Assembly (NCBI GenBank): GCA_023101885.1
Contig: JALPQD010000294.1
Span: 2,159,501 to 2,223,500 of the forward strand
Source of the DNA: Typhlomys cinereus
Lineage: Eukaryota > Chordata > Mammalia > Rodentia > Platacanthomyidae
DNA length: 64,000 bases
Direction: 5' to 3'
Below the pieces are notes generated by a model, which was not told the origin of the DNA, made no database searches, and worked only from the letters and a program-made list of their open reading frames with translations. This document shows positions 13,106 through 25,955 of the stretch, in pieces (position 1 is the first letter of the stretch; each line of letters opens with the position of its first letter). The position numbers and the translations under genes were made by a program.

Positions 13106-13610
13106 AAAAGAGAAAAACTATTGATTTTCTACAAGTTGATTTTATATCGAACTACTTTGCTGCAATGTTCATAATACCGAAGCGCTTTCTGACAGTCTTT
13201 AGGGTTCTATAAACATAAGATCATATTACTTGCAAATAGTAATAACTTAATTTCTTCCTCTTTTATACATACCCCTTTTATTTTTCTCTTTAATTCTATT
13301 GCTCTAGGAAGGACTTGAACACAAGAGCAGATAGTGGACCCTTTCTGAGGAAATGTTCTCAGGTCTTCCCCATTTACTGTTACATTGATTATAGCTTTGC
13401 AGTGTGCAGATTTCTTCATGTTAAGATACATCTATTCTTAGGTTTTCAGAACCTTTAACATGAAACATTATTGAATTTTGTCAAGTGAGGATTTTCCATC
13501 TATTGGGGTAATCACATGATTTCTATCTGTAAGTCTATTTTTATGGTTTTTTACATTTGAATAATTTCTGCCCTGACCATTATTCCTTCTTGTTGCTTAT
13601 TGGATTTGGG
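13106..13610 (-). mobile_element. Ancient L1 ORF2 fragment (continuation)
   Basis: This is the reverse complement of the reverse-transcriptase part of ORF2. 'caagttgattttatatc' and 'aaacataagatcatattac' correspond to the coding stretch around the polymerase active site in worn form. It continues the element seen at 10150-11480. Confidence 0.6.
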
Positions 13611-15640
13611 GGTTGGGTTGTTACTGATTTTTTAAGACCTTGAGCTGCATCATCAGTTTATTTCTTTGCACATGTGTATGATGCATGCCTGTGAAAGTAT
13701 GTTCACATGTGTACAGGTGCATATGCAACATAAGTACACATGTATGTGTGTGAATGGAGGCCTGAAATCGATGTTACATCTCTTCCTTGATAACTCTCCA
13801 CTTCATTTATTAAATCTCTAAGGACATAATCAAAAAGATAGAGAGTGAGACATGGCAAAACTTCTACTCTTAGAGTAGTATAGATTAAGTTTTTAGATTA
13901 GTATAGTATAGAAACAAATTTGACAGAAAAGAAGACGGGAATCTCTGAGCATACATCCTCCCACACAAGCATTCAGTACACACATGGATGTGTACATATT
14001 CACATATATGTGCATACATACACATGAATATGCACATACATACTAACACCAGCACCACAAACAAACCACCAACTCAAGTACCCCACATCACCATCATCAT
14101 CACCACCATGAAGGTTGATGAACAGACAGAGCATGCACAAAAGCCCTACACCATCCAAGTAGACTATAAATTTCCCAATCTACTGGGCAGGGCTGCCATT
14201 AAGTTCATAAACTTTCTTCTATCTCCAGACAACTTCTTTCTTGGAAATTCACTTTTTCTTAATTTCTGATACTATCCATATTTATCAAAGTTTTGAACCT
14301 TTATATAAGAATCTGGAAATCTCCATGTTCTCCCACTAGAACCTGACATGTGTAACATCAAAAGGTTGGTTGTAGCCTGACCAGCTTGGTTTCACAGCCT
14401 CTCTATACTGGCAATCCTTGCTACACATGAAGAGTAGTACACTCACAGTCTGATAACTCCACTGTTAAATAAGGATTCATGTTTTAACTTATATTTCTTT
14501 GATTTATATGAAAGTTTGAAATCTTATTGCAAGTGTCTTAATTCTGCTTCTTTTATATTAATTATTGGCCAAAAATAGTGGTTTGTGGTAATTCCTTCTC
14601 CAAATGTTTTATTATGAAAAATTTTTACCATAGAAAAAATCTGAAAGGAAATACAATGGTCCAACCTACTGCTGTTGTCTAGATTCAGCTCTCAGAGACA
14701 CACACCTATTCTACCATTTCTGTGAGTTTTATGAGCTCTTTCATTATGCCTCCCTCCTTTTTTTTTAAGTTTAAAGTTACTGTGACTGCACGCTGTGTGA
14801 GGTGCTACCAACTTTTCTTCCAAGCGAGCCAGATATTCTCTCAGCACAACCTTGCCCACTCCACACACCTTGGCAACTTGTTGAGACTTGGTGGTCCATG
14901 TTACCTTCTGGTATGTATTTTCCAATACTGAATTGACTGCGATGTGTAGATGAACCTCCAATTCATAACTTGATTTGTTTTCAGTGTTGAAATTTTTTTT
15001 TAGAATGTGACAAAACTTTTAACACTTAAGCAGCAACCATAAGGTCATGGGAACTTAGAAACTCCTCTTTACTGATTTATAGATATCCTTGGCACAAGAA
15101 AATGATTGTTCAGACTTGCATACAATACTCAGTTTATGGCTCATATTATATTTTTGTTCATAATATAGTGTTTTCAAAATTAATTTTTATGTTGAATTCA
15201 TGAATGTTTATTGGAAATTTTTTACTTTCCTGTCCAGATGTTTAAAAATAGCTGGTTGTATTTTCTACTGATTTCATCTTCATCTATCATTTATGTCCTA
15301 TTAATAATACTTTAAAATATCTGAAGTATATTTGGTATATAAATAGGACAAGTATCATCATGGTTTTAACCCCCAAATAGCTATTTTCACAGATTTGAGA
15401 AATAATCAACTGTTTCACCAGTAGTTTAGGATCACTGTTTACCATATATTAAGTACTTCTCAACATACACAAGTCCACTTTAAAGATATGCAGTGTTGTA
15501 AAACTATTTATTACAGTGTTACTTATGATAGTATAAACCAGGAGAAACCATAGATTTTAAGTATGCAGTTATGTAACAACTGAACTCCATCTATTTTCTA
15601 CCACATAAATGCTGTGGCAGAAGTTCATGTCCTGATACAG
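13611..15640. other. Mostly unassigned, with SINE-tail-like patches
   Basis: At 13675-13800 a 'tgtgtgaatggaggcc' block looks like the tail of a B4/B3-type SINE. A purine/pyrimidine-alternating 'cacata' stretch lies at 13965-14045. The overlapping ORFs at 14692-14961 have no recognised domain. No gene is supported. Confidence 0.3.
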
Positions 15641-15651
15641 ATTATATTGTA

Positions 15652-16294
15652 TTTTTTTTATTTCCACTCATACAAACTTAACAGGTACACTGGTCCTCCT
15701 CTCCCTCCAACCCCCTATCCTCCTGTGCCCCCCTCCCCTCCCCCTTCCCTCCCCATCCCTCAGTGCCTCCCCCTCCCATCCCTGGAGCATCCTTTAATGT
15801 GCATGCTAAACTCTCCTCTGGGTCCTCCTCTCTGATGAGATGCAAGGACCCAGTGGCGTTTCCCAGAACGCTTTCCTGTGTTCCCATTAAGCATAGGAAC
15901 ACTACTGTGGCTGTCAATTCCTTGCCTCCCAGGATCCTAGTGCCTTTAGCAAATGCTAGACTTTGTGAGGTCAATAGTGTGTTGGACATTGCACAGAGCA
16001 TGTAAAGTCCAATTATGATTGCTTCGGCCCTAACTTGTGTGGAGTATCTTGCATATCATTGCTCCTCCCATCCTTGTGCTCTTATAATCTTACTGCCCCA
16101 TCTTCTGCAAATTTCCCTGAGCTTCAGGATGGGGAGAGATTAGGCTGGCCTAGTTCCAGGTCATTGATATAGAGTCTCTGATGTTCTGGATTATGGTTTG
16201 CTGATTTTTTTTTTCAGTTTTGCTGCTCTTGCAATGCCCTTGGCTCCACCCTGTTGGGTATTGGATGTCACCTCCTGGTCAGAGATAAAAACCA
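15652..16294 (-). mobile_element. L1 3' UTR fragment (m2), 5'-truncated
   Basis: Reverse complement of the young L1 3' UTR: T-run and 'ccactcatacaaactt' at the left, C-rich tract 15690-15780, then about 500 bp parallel to copies A-C, stopping inside the 3' UTR. 'atattgta' is found at 15644-15651 and 16295-16302, a short possible target duplication. Confidence 0.8.
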
Positions 16295-16389
16295 ATATTG
16301 TAAAACAATAAGTTCAGTATGTGTGTGCATGTGTGCCTGTATGTATAATCCTATATTTTAAAACATGTATGCCTGAATATACACAGAGT

Positions 16390-16758
16390 GCTCTATCTAG
16401 ATGTGGAATGCCCCTCAAAGGCCTGTATGTAGAAGACTTGGTGCCCAGCCTGTGGTACTTTTGGGGGATGAAGGAAACTTCAGGAACTGGAACCTAATGA
16501 AAGGAAGATAGATCATTATGAACATGTCCTTAGGGATCCATTGAGGACCTGGGAGACTGGTCCTTTCTCTCTTTCTCTTTTTTTCTTTGCTGTGGGTTAA
16601 CAGACAGCTTCATGTTGTACTCCCACTAGTTGGAATACTATTCTGATTCAAACACAAAACAAGTCAGCTAAATGACTGTGGACAGAAACCTCTAAACTAT
16701 GAGCCTTACTAAACTTATTTTCATTTCAACTTGATTATATCAGGCATTTGTCGTGAAA
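16390..16758 (+). mobile_element. MaLR-type LTR remnant
   Basis: Order of blocks: 'ttggtgcccagcctgtgg', a central pyrimidine-rich stretch, 'ctctaaactatgagcc', then 'ttatatcaggcatttgtcgtgaa' and 'aagctaactagtac'. This matches the end layout of MaLR/MLT1-class LTRs. It is old and without clear flanks. Confidence 0.45.
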
Positions 16759-16798
16759 ATAAAAAGCTAACTAGTACAACACACAGGCACGTGTGCAC

Positions 16799-16875
16799 GC
16801 ATATGCACGCACACACACACACACACACACACACATGTACAAATGTACTATGCATGTGCCCCCCCCCCCACACAT
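16799..16875. repeat. (CA)n microsatellite and C run
   Basis: CA dinucleotide repeat at 16807-16834 and a run of ten C at 16860-16869. Confidence 0.9.
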
Positions 16876-18240
16876 ACACAAAGAGTTGAAACTTTTAGGA
16901 CCTTGGAAAGCTGGAGCTCTAAGTTGACTAGTATTTTCATTTTTCTATCTAAGTATGTAACATTTTGGAAGCAATGTCATATGTATTTCTATTGGATAAA
17001 TATAACCTGATCATAATCTTGCTAAATTTAATCCCTGTGTATGGATTTTATTTTGACATGTGGATGTTTAAAGTCACATTTAATTAAACTAATCTGAGGA
17101 AGAGCTATCCTGTATTTCATGTGCTTTCTCTTTAACATGAGAGCTGTAGTGAGAATGAGCAGAATAAGCAGCAGTAACACCATCTATTTAGAGCCCCTTC
17201 TCCAGGTCAGGAAGATGTATTGTAACACATGCTCAGAACAGATCAGGGGCCCAGGGTTTCAGGGAGACTCATTTCCTCAGATGATCACATGATTGTCCTC
17301 AGACTAGGCATGCATTCTTGTCATTCCAGGATGTTCCTTTTGCTTGCTTCTCATTATTTTCATCTTATATTTTTGTTTGCAAGGCATGACTCAAGTTTTT
17401 CAAGATAAATCCTTGCATATGTAATAGCAGTATCCTGGGACCTTCACATATCAAAATTCATGGTTACGTATAAATTCTGGAGGCATGACCTCTTCAGAGG
17501 CAGGCGGCTGTTGCCTGTTGACTTATTCCCCCATGTTTTCTGCTTCCTTTTTAGACAGTCTGGTTTTTTTGGGGGGAGGCTAGCAGCTTTTAAGAGCATT
17601 TGAAAACAAATCTTCCTTTTTCACATATTCTGTAAGTATATATTTTGATGTGAATATATGCTCTGACCTCGATATTTTCATATTGTACTTCTAATGATGC
17701 ATTTAGTCTACAGCTACATATTGCCTTTGTTGGCTTCACTTTCACATAGGATCTGCTTCACATTTGTCTACATTTCATTACATTTTATCTTTGTCTTTTT
17801 TTATCCTTTTTGTTTGTTTATGGAAGGCAAAGTTGTTCGATACTATTCAGAATTTTTTTTCCAGCTCTAGTTATGGTAAAGAGTCATAGGGAATTTCTCT
17901 AAGTTCGTTGAGCGAATTTGCCTTTTCATTTACTCTTTTGAGTTTATTTCTCTCCAATTCCCAACTTAGTCTATTATTTACCCTGCTGTTGAGTTGGCTG
18001 CACAATTGACCCAATATCTGTTGAATTAGGTTCTGGTTTCCCCATCTAGACCTACATCTAAGAACTACAGCTGGAAGGAACTGGGTGGCTTGCTTTCTCA
18101 TTTTATTCTGTTGTCCTGCTGACTTTTATGTCTTATGGTAGTTAGAACCTGAAATAGATAGTTACTGTAGACCATGACAAATGGGTCAACCATAGGTCAT
18201 CAGCATCTGTCATTTGTCTAGCACATTATTTTTGATCTGT
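16876..18240. other. Unassigned sequence
   Basis: AT-rich. A 76-codon minus frame at 17871-18101 is rich in charged residues, but I cannot match it to a known protein. With no second exon or conservation data I do not call it a gene. Confidence 0.35.
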
Positions 18241-18249
18241 TCTATTTTA

Positions 18250-19390
18250 ATTTTCACCTTTCATATTTTAAATAGTTTTATTATATTCAACATAGTCTTA
18301 GGTACAGATATAAAAGGTGCACTTTCTTTTTAATTTCCCCATTTGTATATACATGATTCATCACTACCCAGCTCAAAGTGTAGATTCTGTGCTCCTTCCC
18401 AGTCCACAACTCTATCCCCTATGACCATTGTTTTCAGTCTTCTACTGCCAATCTCTCTGTCCTTGAACGTTGTGAAAATGGATCAAACATTATGTGCCCT
18501 CCTGGGTTTTCTTTTAACTTATTAAATCAGGAATTTTTGTGCATGTTAGTATATGCATAGATACTTTTACTTTCTTTTACTGAACAATATTTAACTATGT
18601 GCATACAACACATTTTTCTCTGTTACTAGGCATTTGGAATATTTCTAACAGGAAGCTCTTTGAATGAAAATGTTAGGAACATTCTTACGTGCATTGATGC
18701 CTGTTGAGTATATACTTAGAAGTTCGATCAATGGGTTGAGGGTAGCACAGTCGTTTTTCTATTTTTAAGTTAAACCTTTTATTTTTTTAGATAACAATTG
18801 ATTCCTATGTAATTATAAGAAATAGTATGTATTTCATGACCCATTTCTGCTAGCATAACATATTGCAGGCATATCACACATGATTACAGCCAGTATGCTC
18901 ACATTGATAATGTTGGGAGAAAGAGAGAGAAAGAGAGAGAGAGAACACAGATACACATTACGTTTCGTAAATGCACCCATTTTCCTTTCTGACTCCCTTT
19001 TTAAGCCCTCAAAATCTTCAATCTTTCCTGTATTAATATAAATATGTCATTTTAAGAATGTTCCAGAGGTGAGACTACAACCTTTAGATGATAGCTTGTT
19101 TTACCCAAGTTTGATATTTACCCAAGTAATTATGCATACTGACACATTGTTACTTTTAATTTCTTGGTATGAAGAACCATAATTTTTTAAGCAGCAGGAA
19201 TTTTTAATTCATGAGGATCACATGAATTGCTTCCAATTTTTTATAGTTAAGAATAAAGCTGTTAGAAACATCCATGTTCAGATTTTTATGTGAATATGGA
19301 TTTTTAGTTCTCTGAGACTGATGCTCAGAAATGTAATTCTTGCCCTATACAACTATATATTTAATCATTAGAGTACTGGTAAACTACTAG
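18250..19390 (-). mobile_element. Ancient L1 3'-region fragment(s)
   Basis: Blocks near 18590-18760 and 19230-19345 ('agaataaagctgttagaaaca', 'ctgatgctcagaaatg') follow the reverse complement of old mammalian L1 3' regions. A GA repeat lies at 18918-18943. The fragment probably continues beyond the SINE/L1 nest at 19394-20745 to about 21000. Confidence 0.5.
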
Positions 19391-19393
19391 TTT

Positions 19394-20745
19394 TATTTAC
19401 TTTTTTCATTTTCATGTGCATGTGGTATGTGTGTATGTGTGTGCACATGCAGGTATGTGTGCATATGTGTACACGTGTATTGTGGAGGCTGAGAATAATC
19501 TTCAATAGTTCTTCCACCTTATTATTTTTTATTATTATTATTTCCGCTCATATAAACCCTCCCTCGACTCCTCTGCTCCCCCCTCCCCTCTCCCCTCCCT
19601 CCCCATCCCCCAGTGCCTCCCCGCCCCCAATCCCCAGACCATCCTTTACTGTGCTGGCAAACTCTCCTCTGGGCCCTCCTCTCCGATGAGGTGCAAGGAC
19701 CCAGGGGCATTTCCCAGAACCCTTTCCTGTGTTCCCCTTAAGCTTAGGAACACTACTGTGACTGTCAGTCCCTAGCCTCCAAGGATCCTAGTGCCTTTAG
19801 TCCATGCTAGACTTTGTGGGGTCAATAATGTGTTGGACATAGCACAGGTCATGCAAAGTCCTATTATGATTGCTTTGGCCATAACTTGTGTGGAGTATCT
19901 TGCATATCATTACTCCTCCCATCCTTGTGCTCTTACAATCTTACTGCCCCCTCTTCCGCAAATTTCCTTGAGCTTCAGGATGGGGAGAGATTAGGCTGGC
20001 CCAGTTCCAGGTGGTTGATATAGAGTCTCTGATGTTTTGAATTATGGTTTGTTGATTTTTTCTTTCACTTTTGCTGCTCCTGCAATGCTCTTGGCTCCAT
20101 CCTGATGGGTATTGGATGTCACCCCCTGGCCAGACATAAAAACCTGTTAAATTAGAGTCTTGTTATTAGAGTATATTCAAAAGTAGATGGAATAAAAGTA
20201 GGAGACTGTGGTGAGAAAGGGGTCAATCACCCATCTGCAAAATGGTTACTTTCTATCAGGTAGCTTATATGCCCACCCCTTCTGGTGAGATCATACCCTA
20301 TCAGTTGCATATGATCAGGAAAGAAAGTCTGTGAACTTAACCAGATGTCTCATTGCTTACTTGCAGTCCTTGATGGTGGCCTATTTTCTCTGCTGTAACA
20401 TTGTCCCCTCCTCCTTGTTTCTGGTGGGACCCTCCTTCCCCATCCCTCCTGTTTATAATCTTCACAATTACTGTAGGTATTACAGAGATTTGTGTGGGTT
20501 TGGTACTAAATTAAGTGCCATGTGTACTCCCTAATAAGTGGATACTACCACCTTATTATTTTTAAGAAGGGGTTTCTAATTAACCACAGAGTACCTCAGT
20601 AAAGCTGGTGTCAACATCTGAGGTTCAAATTACAAGTGGACTACCACACCCACCTGACATTTTATGTGAGACCTGGATTCCAAACTCAGGTCCTTTCGAT
20701 TGTTCAGCAGGCACTTTAACTGCTGAACCATCTCCTCAGCCCTCA
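19394..20745 (-). mobile_element. B4-like SINE split by an L1 insertion
   Basis: Left part 19394-19529 is a TG-rich tail plus 'ttgtggaggctgagaataatc'. Right part 20548-20745 ends with the tRNA-like head, minus-strand 'gagggctgaggagatggttcag' and 'aggacctgagtttgg'. The order is that of a rodent B4/B3-type SINE in reverse. It is interrupted by the L1 fragment 19530-20547. Confidence 0.65.
19530..20547 (-). mobile_element. L1 3' UTR fragment (m3) with 16-bp target duplication
   Basis: Reverse complement of the young L1 3' UTR plus the last few codons of ORF2 ('actccctaataagtgg' near 20526). 'ccaccttattattttt' occurs at both edges (19514-19529 and 20548-20563), an exact 16-bp target-site duplication. 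The C-rich block 19557-19640 is the antisense of the G-rich tract. It inserted into a B4-like SINE. Confidence 0.9.
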
Positions 20746-21300
20746 AAATATTTTCAAAATGGATGTTCCATTTTAAAATATCATTAGCGATGCATGAATT
20801 AACAGTCCTTGCACATCCATGCCAACATTTGGTGGTATCATTCTTTTTCATTTTTGTCATCCTGATAGATTTTTAGTTAAATATTCTGTGGTTTAAATTT
20901 GCATCTCCCCAATGGCTAACAAAGATAAACAACATTTCTCTTCCGTGTATTTGCCATCTGTGTATTTTGTTCAGTGGGATGACCCTTTATAACCTTATTC
21001 TCCTTTGCTATGGTTCATCCATTGATGAACAGTTTCTTATCATGTAGACAGATTTCAATATTTTTTCACATACATAAAGCCTGCTATTTTACACTTTTAA
21101 GGTCTGTTTATGTGGATGAAATCCACAATGCCAGCATTTTGTTATCAAATCCACACATTCTCCCTAGCACTAGATCCTGAAATTGTTATTATGCTTGTCA
21201 CAAAAGGTTTTGTAGTTTTACATTTTAGTTTTGAAATCAAAATCTACTTTGAGTTCATCTTTGTGTAAGCTGTGAGGTTCAGGTCAATGTTAAATGTTTT
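20746..21300 (-). mobile_element. Ancient L1 3'-region fragment
   Basis: The blocks 'tgcacatccatgccaacattt' and 'gtttaaatttgcatctcccc' are the reverse complement of old L1 3' UTR sequence. This is probably the right-hand remainder of the element at 18250-19390. Confidence 0.5.
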
Positions 21301-21890
21301 TTTACTCGAGTTTGTTTAGTCAGTCTAGTACCTACAAGTGTGAGTGCTTGTACCTGGTTCAACAAATTAATGTTCATAAAACTGTTCTACACAATCATGA
21401 AAAAGTCCTCATACATAATAAACTATTTACATCATTTGTTGTCTGTTTTTTAAAGGTAAAACATCCTTATTATTGGTTTCTGGTTTCTATTTGATTTATT
21501 CTGCTGTAAATTTTATCAGAAATAATCCTGCATCTATCCTAATTTATTTTATTGAACTTTTTGAAATAGAAACTTCAACATATAGAAAAATAAATATTGT
21601 AATTGTCATAATAATTGTAATTGCCAATATCAATAAGACTTTTCATAGATTCTTTTAAGCATACCTCTAACATAGTGTATTAGAATTTCTTCAGCATGCA
21701 TTTATTTGTATTAGGACTTAACTATAAACACCATATCATTACCACACTTAACACAAAGAGCAATAATTGTTTAGTATCATTTAATAGTCATGTTCCCCAT
21801 ATTATCAGAATTTTCCTTTAACAAAGAAAACACAGTCTACACAAAGTTCATATAATACACTTGAATTTATCTTCATTTGTTCTCTCCCAA
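21301..21890. other. Unassigned AT-rich sequence
   Basis: No recognisable repeat or gene. ORFs at 21294-21658 are AT-rich, low-complexity frames. Confidence 0.3.
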
Positions 21891-22010
21891 CCTTTTTTTC
21901 TTTTTTTTTACACAATTTGTACTTTGCTTGAGACAAGATTTCATGTTTCCCTGGCTGGCCTTGAATAATCCCTTTCTGTCCCACAAATACTTGAATCATA
22001 GTCACATTAT
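21891..22010 (-). mobile_element. B1-like (7SL-derived) SINE fragment
   Basis: A T-rich start is followed by 'gagacaagatttcatgtttccctggctggcc', the reverse complement of the B1/Alu-domain pattern that ends before an A-rich tail. Only one worn monomer part is present. Confidence 0.5.
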
Positions 22011-22061
22011 GTGGAATTCTTTGAGTGAGATAGTACTTCTTTCTTTCAGCTTTGGTACATG

Positions 22062-22112
22062 CATGAGAGAGAAAGAGAGAGAGAGAGAGACAGACAGAGA
22101 GAGAGAGAGAGA
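22062..22112. repeat. (GA)n microsatellite
   Basis: GA dinucleotide repeat with a few C interruptions, probably a SINE tail remnant. Confidence 0.9.
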
Positions 22113-23900
22113 ATGCTGTGGTCCTTGAAACTTGACAGCTATTGAAGTGACTGCAAGGCAGAAGGACACAGATTTGTTGTCTCAACACAATGAAGAATTA
22201 TGAGTTAGGATAATAGAAGAAGGCCAAGCAAGCAACATGAATTGAACAGAGGTGAGTTGCCAGTCTGGTCTTTTTGGTAGGTCCTTTTCATGTTCTGTAA
22301 ATGAATCTCACTGGTTTAGGCCACATAAAAACCAGGGATGCAGCTCAGGTATTTTTGATTGAATAATTTGGATGATGTGGAGACTTTTACTGGATAAGAG
22401 ATAGAATACAAGAGTTTAGATTCAGAAAATGTCAGCAGGAGAGTTCCCAAGGGAGGAAGGAGTAAGTAAGAGGAAGAAATGATACTGGTAGTCAGCCTAT
22501 ATTTGAGTGGGTCCAGGGCTTTTTACCTAAGCTTAGCTCCTGTGTTCTCTGTCTGCATGGTATTTATAGAGTAAGTGAGTTCTAAAGGTCATAGATGCTT
22601 AGAATTCCAGGGTCCTTCACTATTGCTAGCTACCTAAGAAGAAACTGTCTTACTCCTGATCTCAGTCACCCCTAGGTCTGGTTTTGAGCACAGCTTTCCA
22701 ACGTATTTTTGTACTTCTGATTGTTATATATTCAAGACAGATTCCTGAGTGACTGATGCTTGTCATATAGGAGCTACTGTCTGAGGTATCAGTGACTAAA
22801 GGGATTCTTGGATCACCCCACAAGAAGCCCACAAGTGGACATACATGACCCCAGCTTATTTTCCCCTTTTTCAGAAAGGATGTCCTCCTTGGAAAAGTCT
22901 TTCCATAGCATTCAAAAATAGGCTTTTCTCTTTAAAACTCTATTCTTTTTAATTTCTAGTCAGCCTTTATCATGGATGATATTATCTTTTGACTACCTTA
23001 ATAAAAGCATCCAGGATGTCTCTCATTTACTTTATATCCCCAGCAGTTAGCCTAGGGCCTTCACATGGGGAAAAGTCTTGTTGCCTGAATGAATGCAGAA
23101 ATGAATAAATGAATGAAATAGGAACACATATTTTATAAACTTTCTCTTTTCTTCTGAGTAAAATAATTTTAGCTTTAAGTTTAAAATCTAACACAGTGCA
23201 AATGCCCTTCACATTTTGGTTTTGAAAGTCAATTGATAGCTTTTAGGCAAACCACTGACTCAAAAAAAATAGCTACATAGAAATACAGGTTGAACTTGAG
23301 TTTCTGAAATGAAAAGGAAGAGGAGAAACATTAACAAAAGCACTACTACCCCAGAGTTCAAGGCCATATCTGTCACAGACTGTGCTGCAGTGGGTTCCAT
23401 GGTCTATTACCTTCCAGTGGGAGAGAATCATAAGGCCTCAACTGAGACACTGAAACTGGTATAATCTCCCCACCAAGGCTGTTACTGAGGTCATCAGGAA
23501 CTTGTGGCAAGAAGTCCCACTTACCTCCCTGACACAGTACTGATGCTTAGGGAGCATCAAGGAAGGAACTGAGAACTCCACTGCTTAGCTCAGTACAGTT
23601 GTGCTACAGCCATCCCAACCAAGGAACTGCACTTTCATTACATATTGTCTTTTCCTTGTTAATTTTTGGTTGTTTTTAAATTTTCTTTTCATTGTTGATC
23701 CTCATCGTAGAGATTTTCACAACTAATACATAAGATCATAGTGTAAATATTATTTAACCTGTCACTGGTTCTTAGCCTCCATAACTATTGGAAGCTAAAA
23801 AATGTGTGTATACTAGGGTATAATTTAATAAGGTTAGAACTGAAATTGGTGTGAAAAAAGAGATTAGAAATCCCAGAGGAAAACCAAAACACAGGTATGA
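22113..23900. other. Unassigned sequence
   Basis: Mixed-composition single-copy-like DNA. I see no repeat family, coding exon or RNA gene with confidence. Confidence 0.35.
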
Positions 23901-25075
23901 ACATGTAGTTTTTGACATGCATAGGCTTATTGGTACCCTTTTAAAAAACAGGATAAGCCACCTGCAGAAGAATGAAATTAGATCCATATCTTTCGCCCTG
24001 TAAAATTCAGTTCAAACTGGATCAACATTTTAGTCTAAGACATAATATGCTGAAATGCTGAACCTCCTAGAGGAAAAACAACTAGGAAAAACACGTCAGT
24101 GAAATATTTTTTAACATACATTACTGATTTTACAAATATATTGGCATACACAGTTGCACAGGAAAAAGACTATGAATTAACAGAATAATCTTTGCCAGCT
24201 ATATGTTATATAAAGATTTTACTTAAAATATATAAAGAACTGTGAAAATTAAACATCGAATCACAAAACTGCTAATTAATAAATGGTCCAAAGAACAGAA
24301 CAAACAGTTCTCATAGAAAAATTACAAGTAACAAATGGATATTTTAAGAAGGATTAAGAACATTCCTAGACATCAAAGCAATGAAAATGAATACTTGGAG
24401 ATTCCATCTCTCTCCATTAGAATGACTAATGAAGAAAGCAAGTGACAGTGGACACAGATGATAATGTGAGGAAAGAAACTCTCACCCATTATTGGAGAGT
24501 AGGTAAACAGATGAATCTACATGGAAATCAGTGTGGAGGTTTTTCCAAAAGCTGGAAATAAAACTTTATGTGATTCAACATTACTATTCCAGGGTATACA
24601 CACAAAGACCTCTACAGTGTACTACAGCAACTCTTGCACATCTCTGTTCTTCTCACAATATCAAGGAAATGAAAGCAGCCTAGATAGCCACTGATAGATC
24701 TCCAGTGACATTTCATTCAGGTAATAAAAAAACCTGGAAATGTGAAATTTGCAGGGAAATGGATGGGCTGCGAGTATTAAGTAAGGTAACCTAGGCTCTG
24801 AAGGATACATATAGTATGTCATCTCTCATATGCAGATCCTATCTTATACTTGCTAAATAAGTGTGTCTAGGTTGGAGTAAATATGGGAAAGTACAAGAAA
24901 GGAGCTCATGAGATGAAAAAAATGTTTTAAAGATGGAGGGTATAGTTGAGAATCAGACATGAGGTATTAAAGTGGAAAGATAAATACTTGGGAAAAAGGA
25001 GCAGCAGAAAGAGGAGAGTAGGGGATGGAGGAGAGGGTGAAGATCAGACAAAATGAGGTTGCATAAAACTGGCAC
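23900..25075 (+). mobile_element. Ancient L1 ORF2 3'-half fragment
   Basis: Plus-strand blocks follow the L1 ORF2 C-terminal order: 'gaatgaaattagatccatatc' (KLDPY-like), then 'attccatctctctccattagaatg' and 'aggaaagaaactctcaccca', ending in a purine-rich zone near 25020. Frames are broken throughout. Confidence 0.6.
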
Positions 25076-25111
25076 AAAGAAGCCTTTTACTTTGTAAGCT
25101 AGTTAAAATAG

Positions 25112-25216
25112 ATAGTGATGGATAGATGATACATAGATGATCATAGATGGATGATAGGTTGATAGATGAGAGATACTAGAAGATAGATGAAAATGATAGG
25201 TAGGTAGGTAGGTAGG

Positions 25217-25250
<34 letters not shown>
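25112..25250. repeat. Compound (GATA)n/(GGTA)n/(GA)n microsatellite
   Basis: Degenerate GATAGATG units are followed by five GGTA units (about 25198-25218), GATA, and a pure GA run (25227-25250). Confidence 0.9.
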
Positions 25251-25257
25251 TAGTAAA

Positions 25258-25390
25258 TTGATGCTGGTGTGCTAGCGAAATGATTCAGTGGGTAATGTCA
25301 CATATGAGTGAACTGACTTCCAAATATTGTCCTCTGTAGCTTGCACATATCTGCTTAAGTCATCTATCCCAAATAAAATGATTTTAAAAA
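25258..25390 (+). mobile_element. Possible tRNA-type SINE remnant
   Basis: 'gctagcgaaatgattcagtggg' resembles an A-box region, and an A-rich end follows near 25390. The B box is not recognisable. Confidence 0.35.
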
Positions 25391-25955
25391 TAAAGATACT
25401 ACGTGGTAGCACCTTTCTTACCTCCCTCCGGCTTTCTCTAATCTATGCAACTTTATTTACTTCACATGAGCTGCACAAGATTTGGACACGAACACTTTCT
25501 TATGGAAAGGAAAGATGTAATGAGACACCTCACCTCACTCAAGGACTACTGAGGGTTAAGACTAACTGTGGAAAGGAAAACTAATTTCTCTAGTGATATG
25601 CCCACTGACATAGCATAGATGTTCTAGCAAGCACTCAGACATTGGCAATTCTGAAGAAACTCAGTGGGACACACACAAAGACATGAAAATAGAGGAAGAC
25701 TAGTTAGAAAAAGCAAGGTTTTGAGTAAAAGAAGGAGATGGATAAAATTTGGTAACATGGGAGGAAAAAATCACTGAATTCAAATGTGAAACTGTAGAAT
25801 AATGAAAATAAAATTTAAAGGTCAAGAAAAAAATGAAGAGAAACTGCAACTAAAACAAATAACTTCAATAGAAAATTTCACCAACATAATGGATTAAGTG
25901 GAAAGCAGGGACAGAAGACAATATAATGAAGGGTACATGACAAACCTACATTCAA
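25391..25955. other. Unassigned sequence
   Basis: Purine-rich from about 25640. It may be the diverged start of the L1 fragment that follows. No gene seen. Confidence 0.3.

Noticed and set aside
17871..18101. 76-codon minus-strand frame with protein-like composition
   Set aside because: No domain, splice context or second copy; it lies in AT-rich DNA and could not be matched to any protein I know.
25112..25250. CRISPR-like or satellite array
   Set aside because: The pattern is a simple compound microsatellite without spacers or higher-order units; the window is mammalian.
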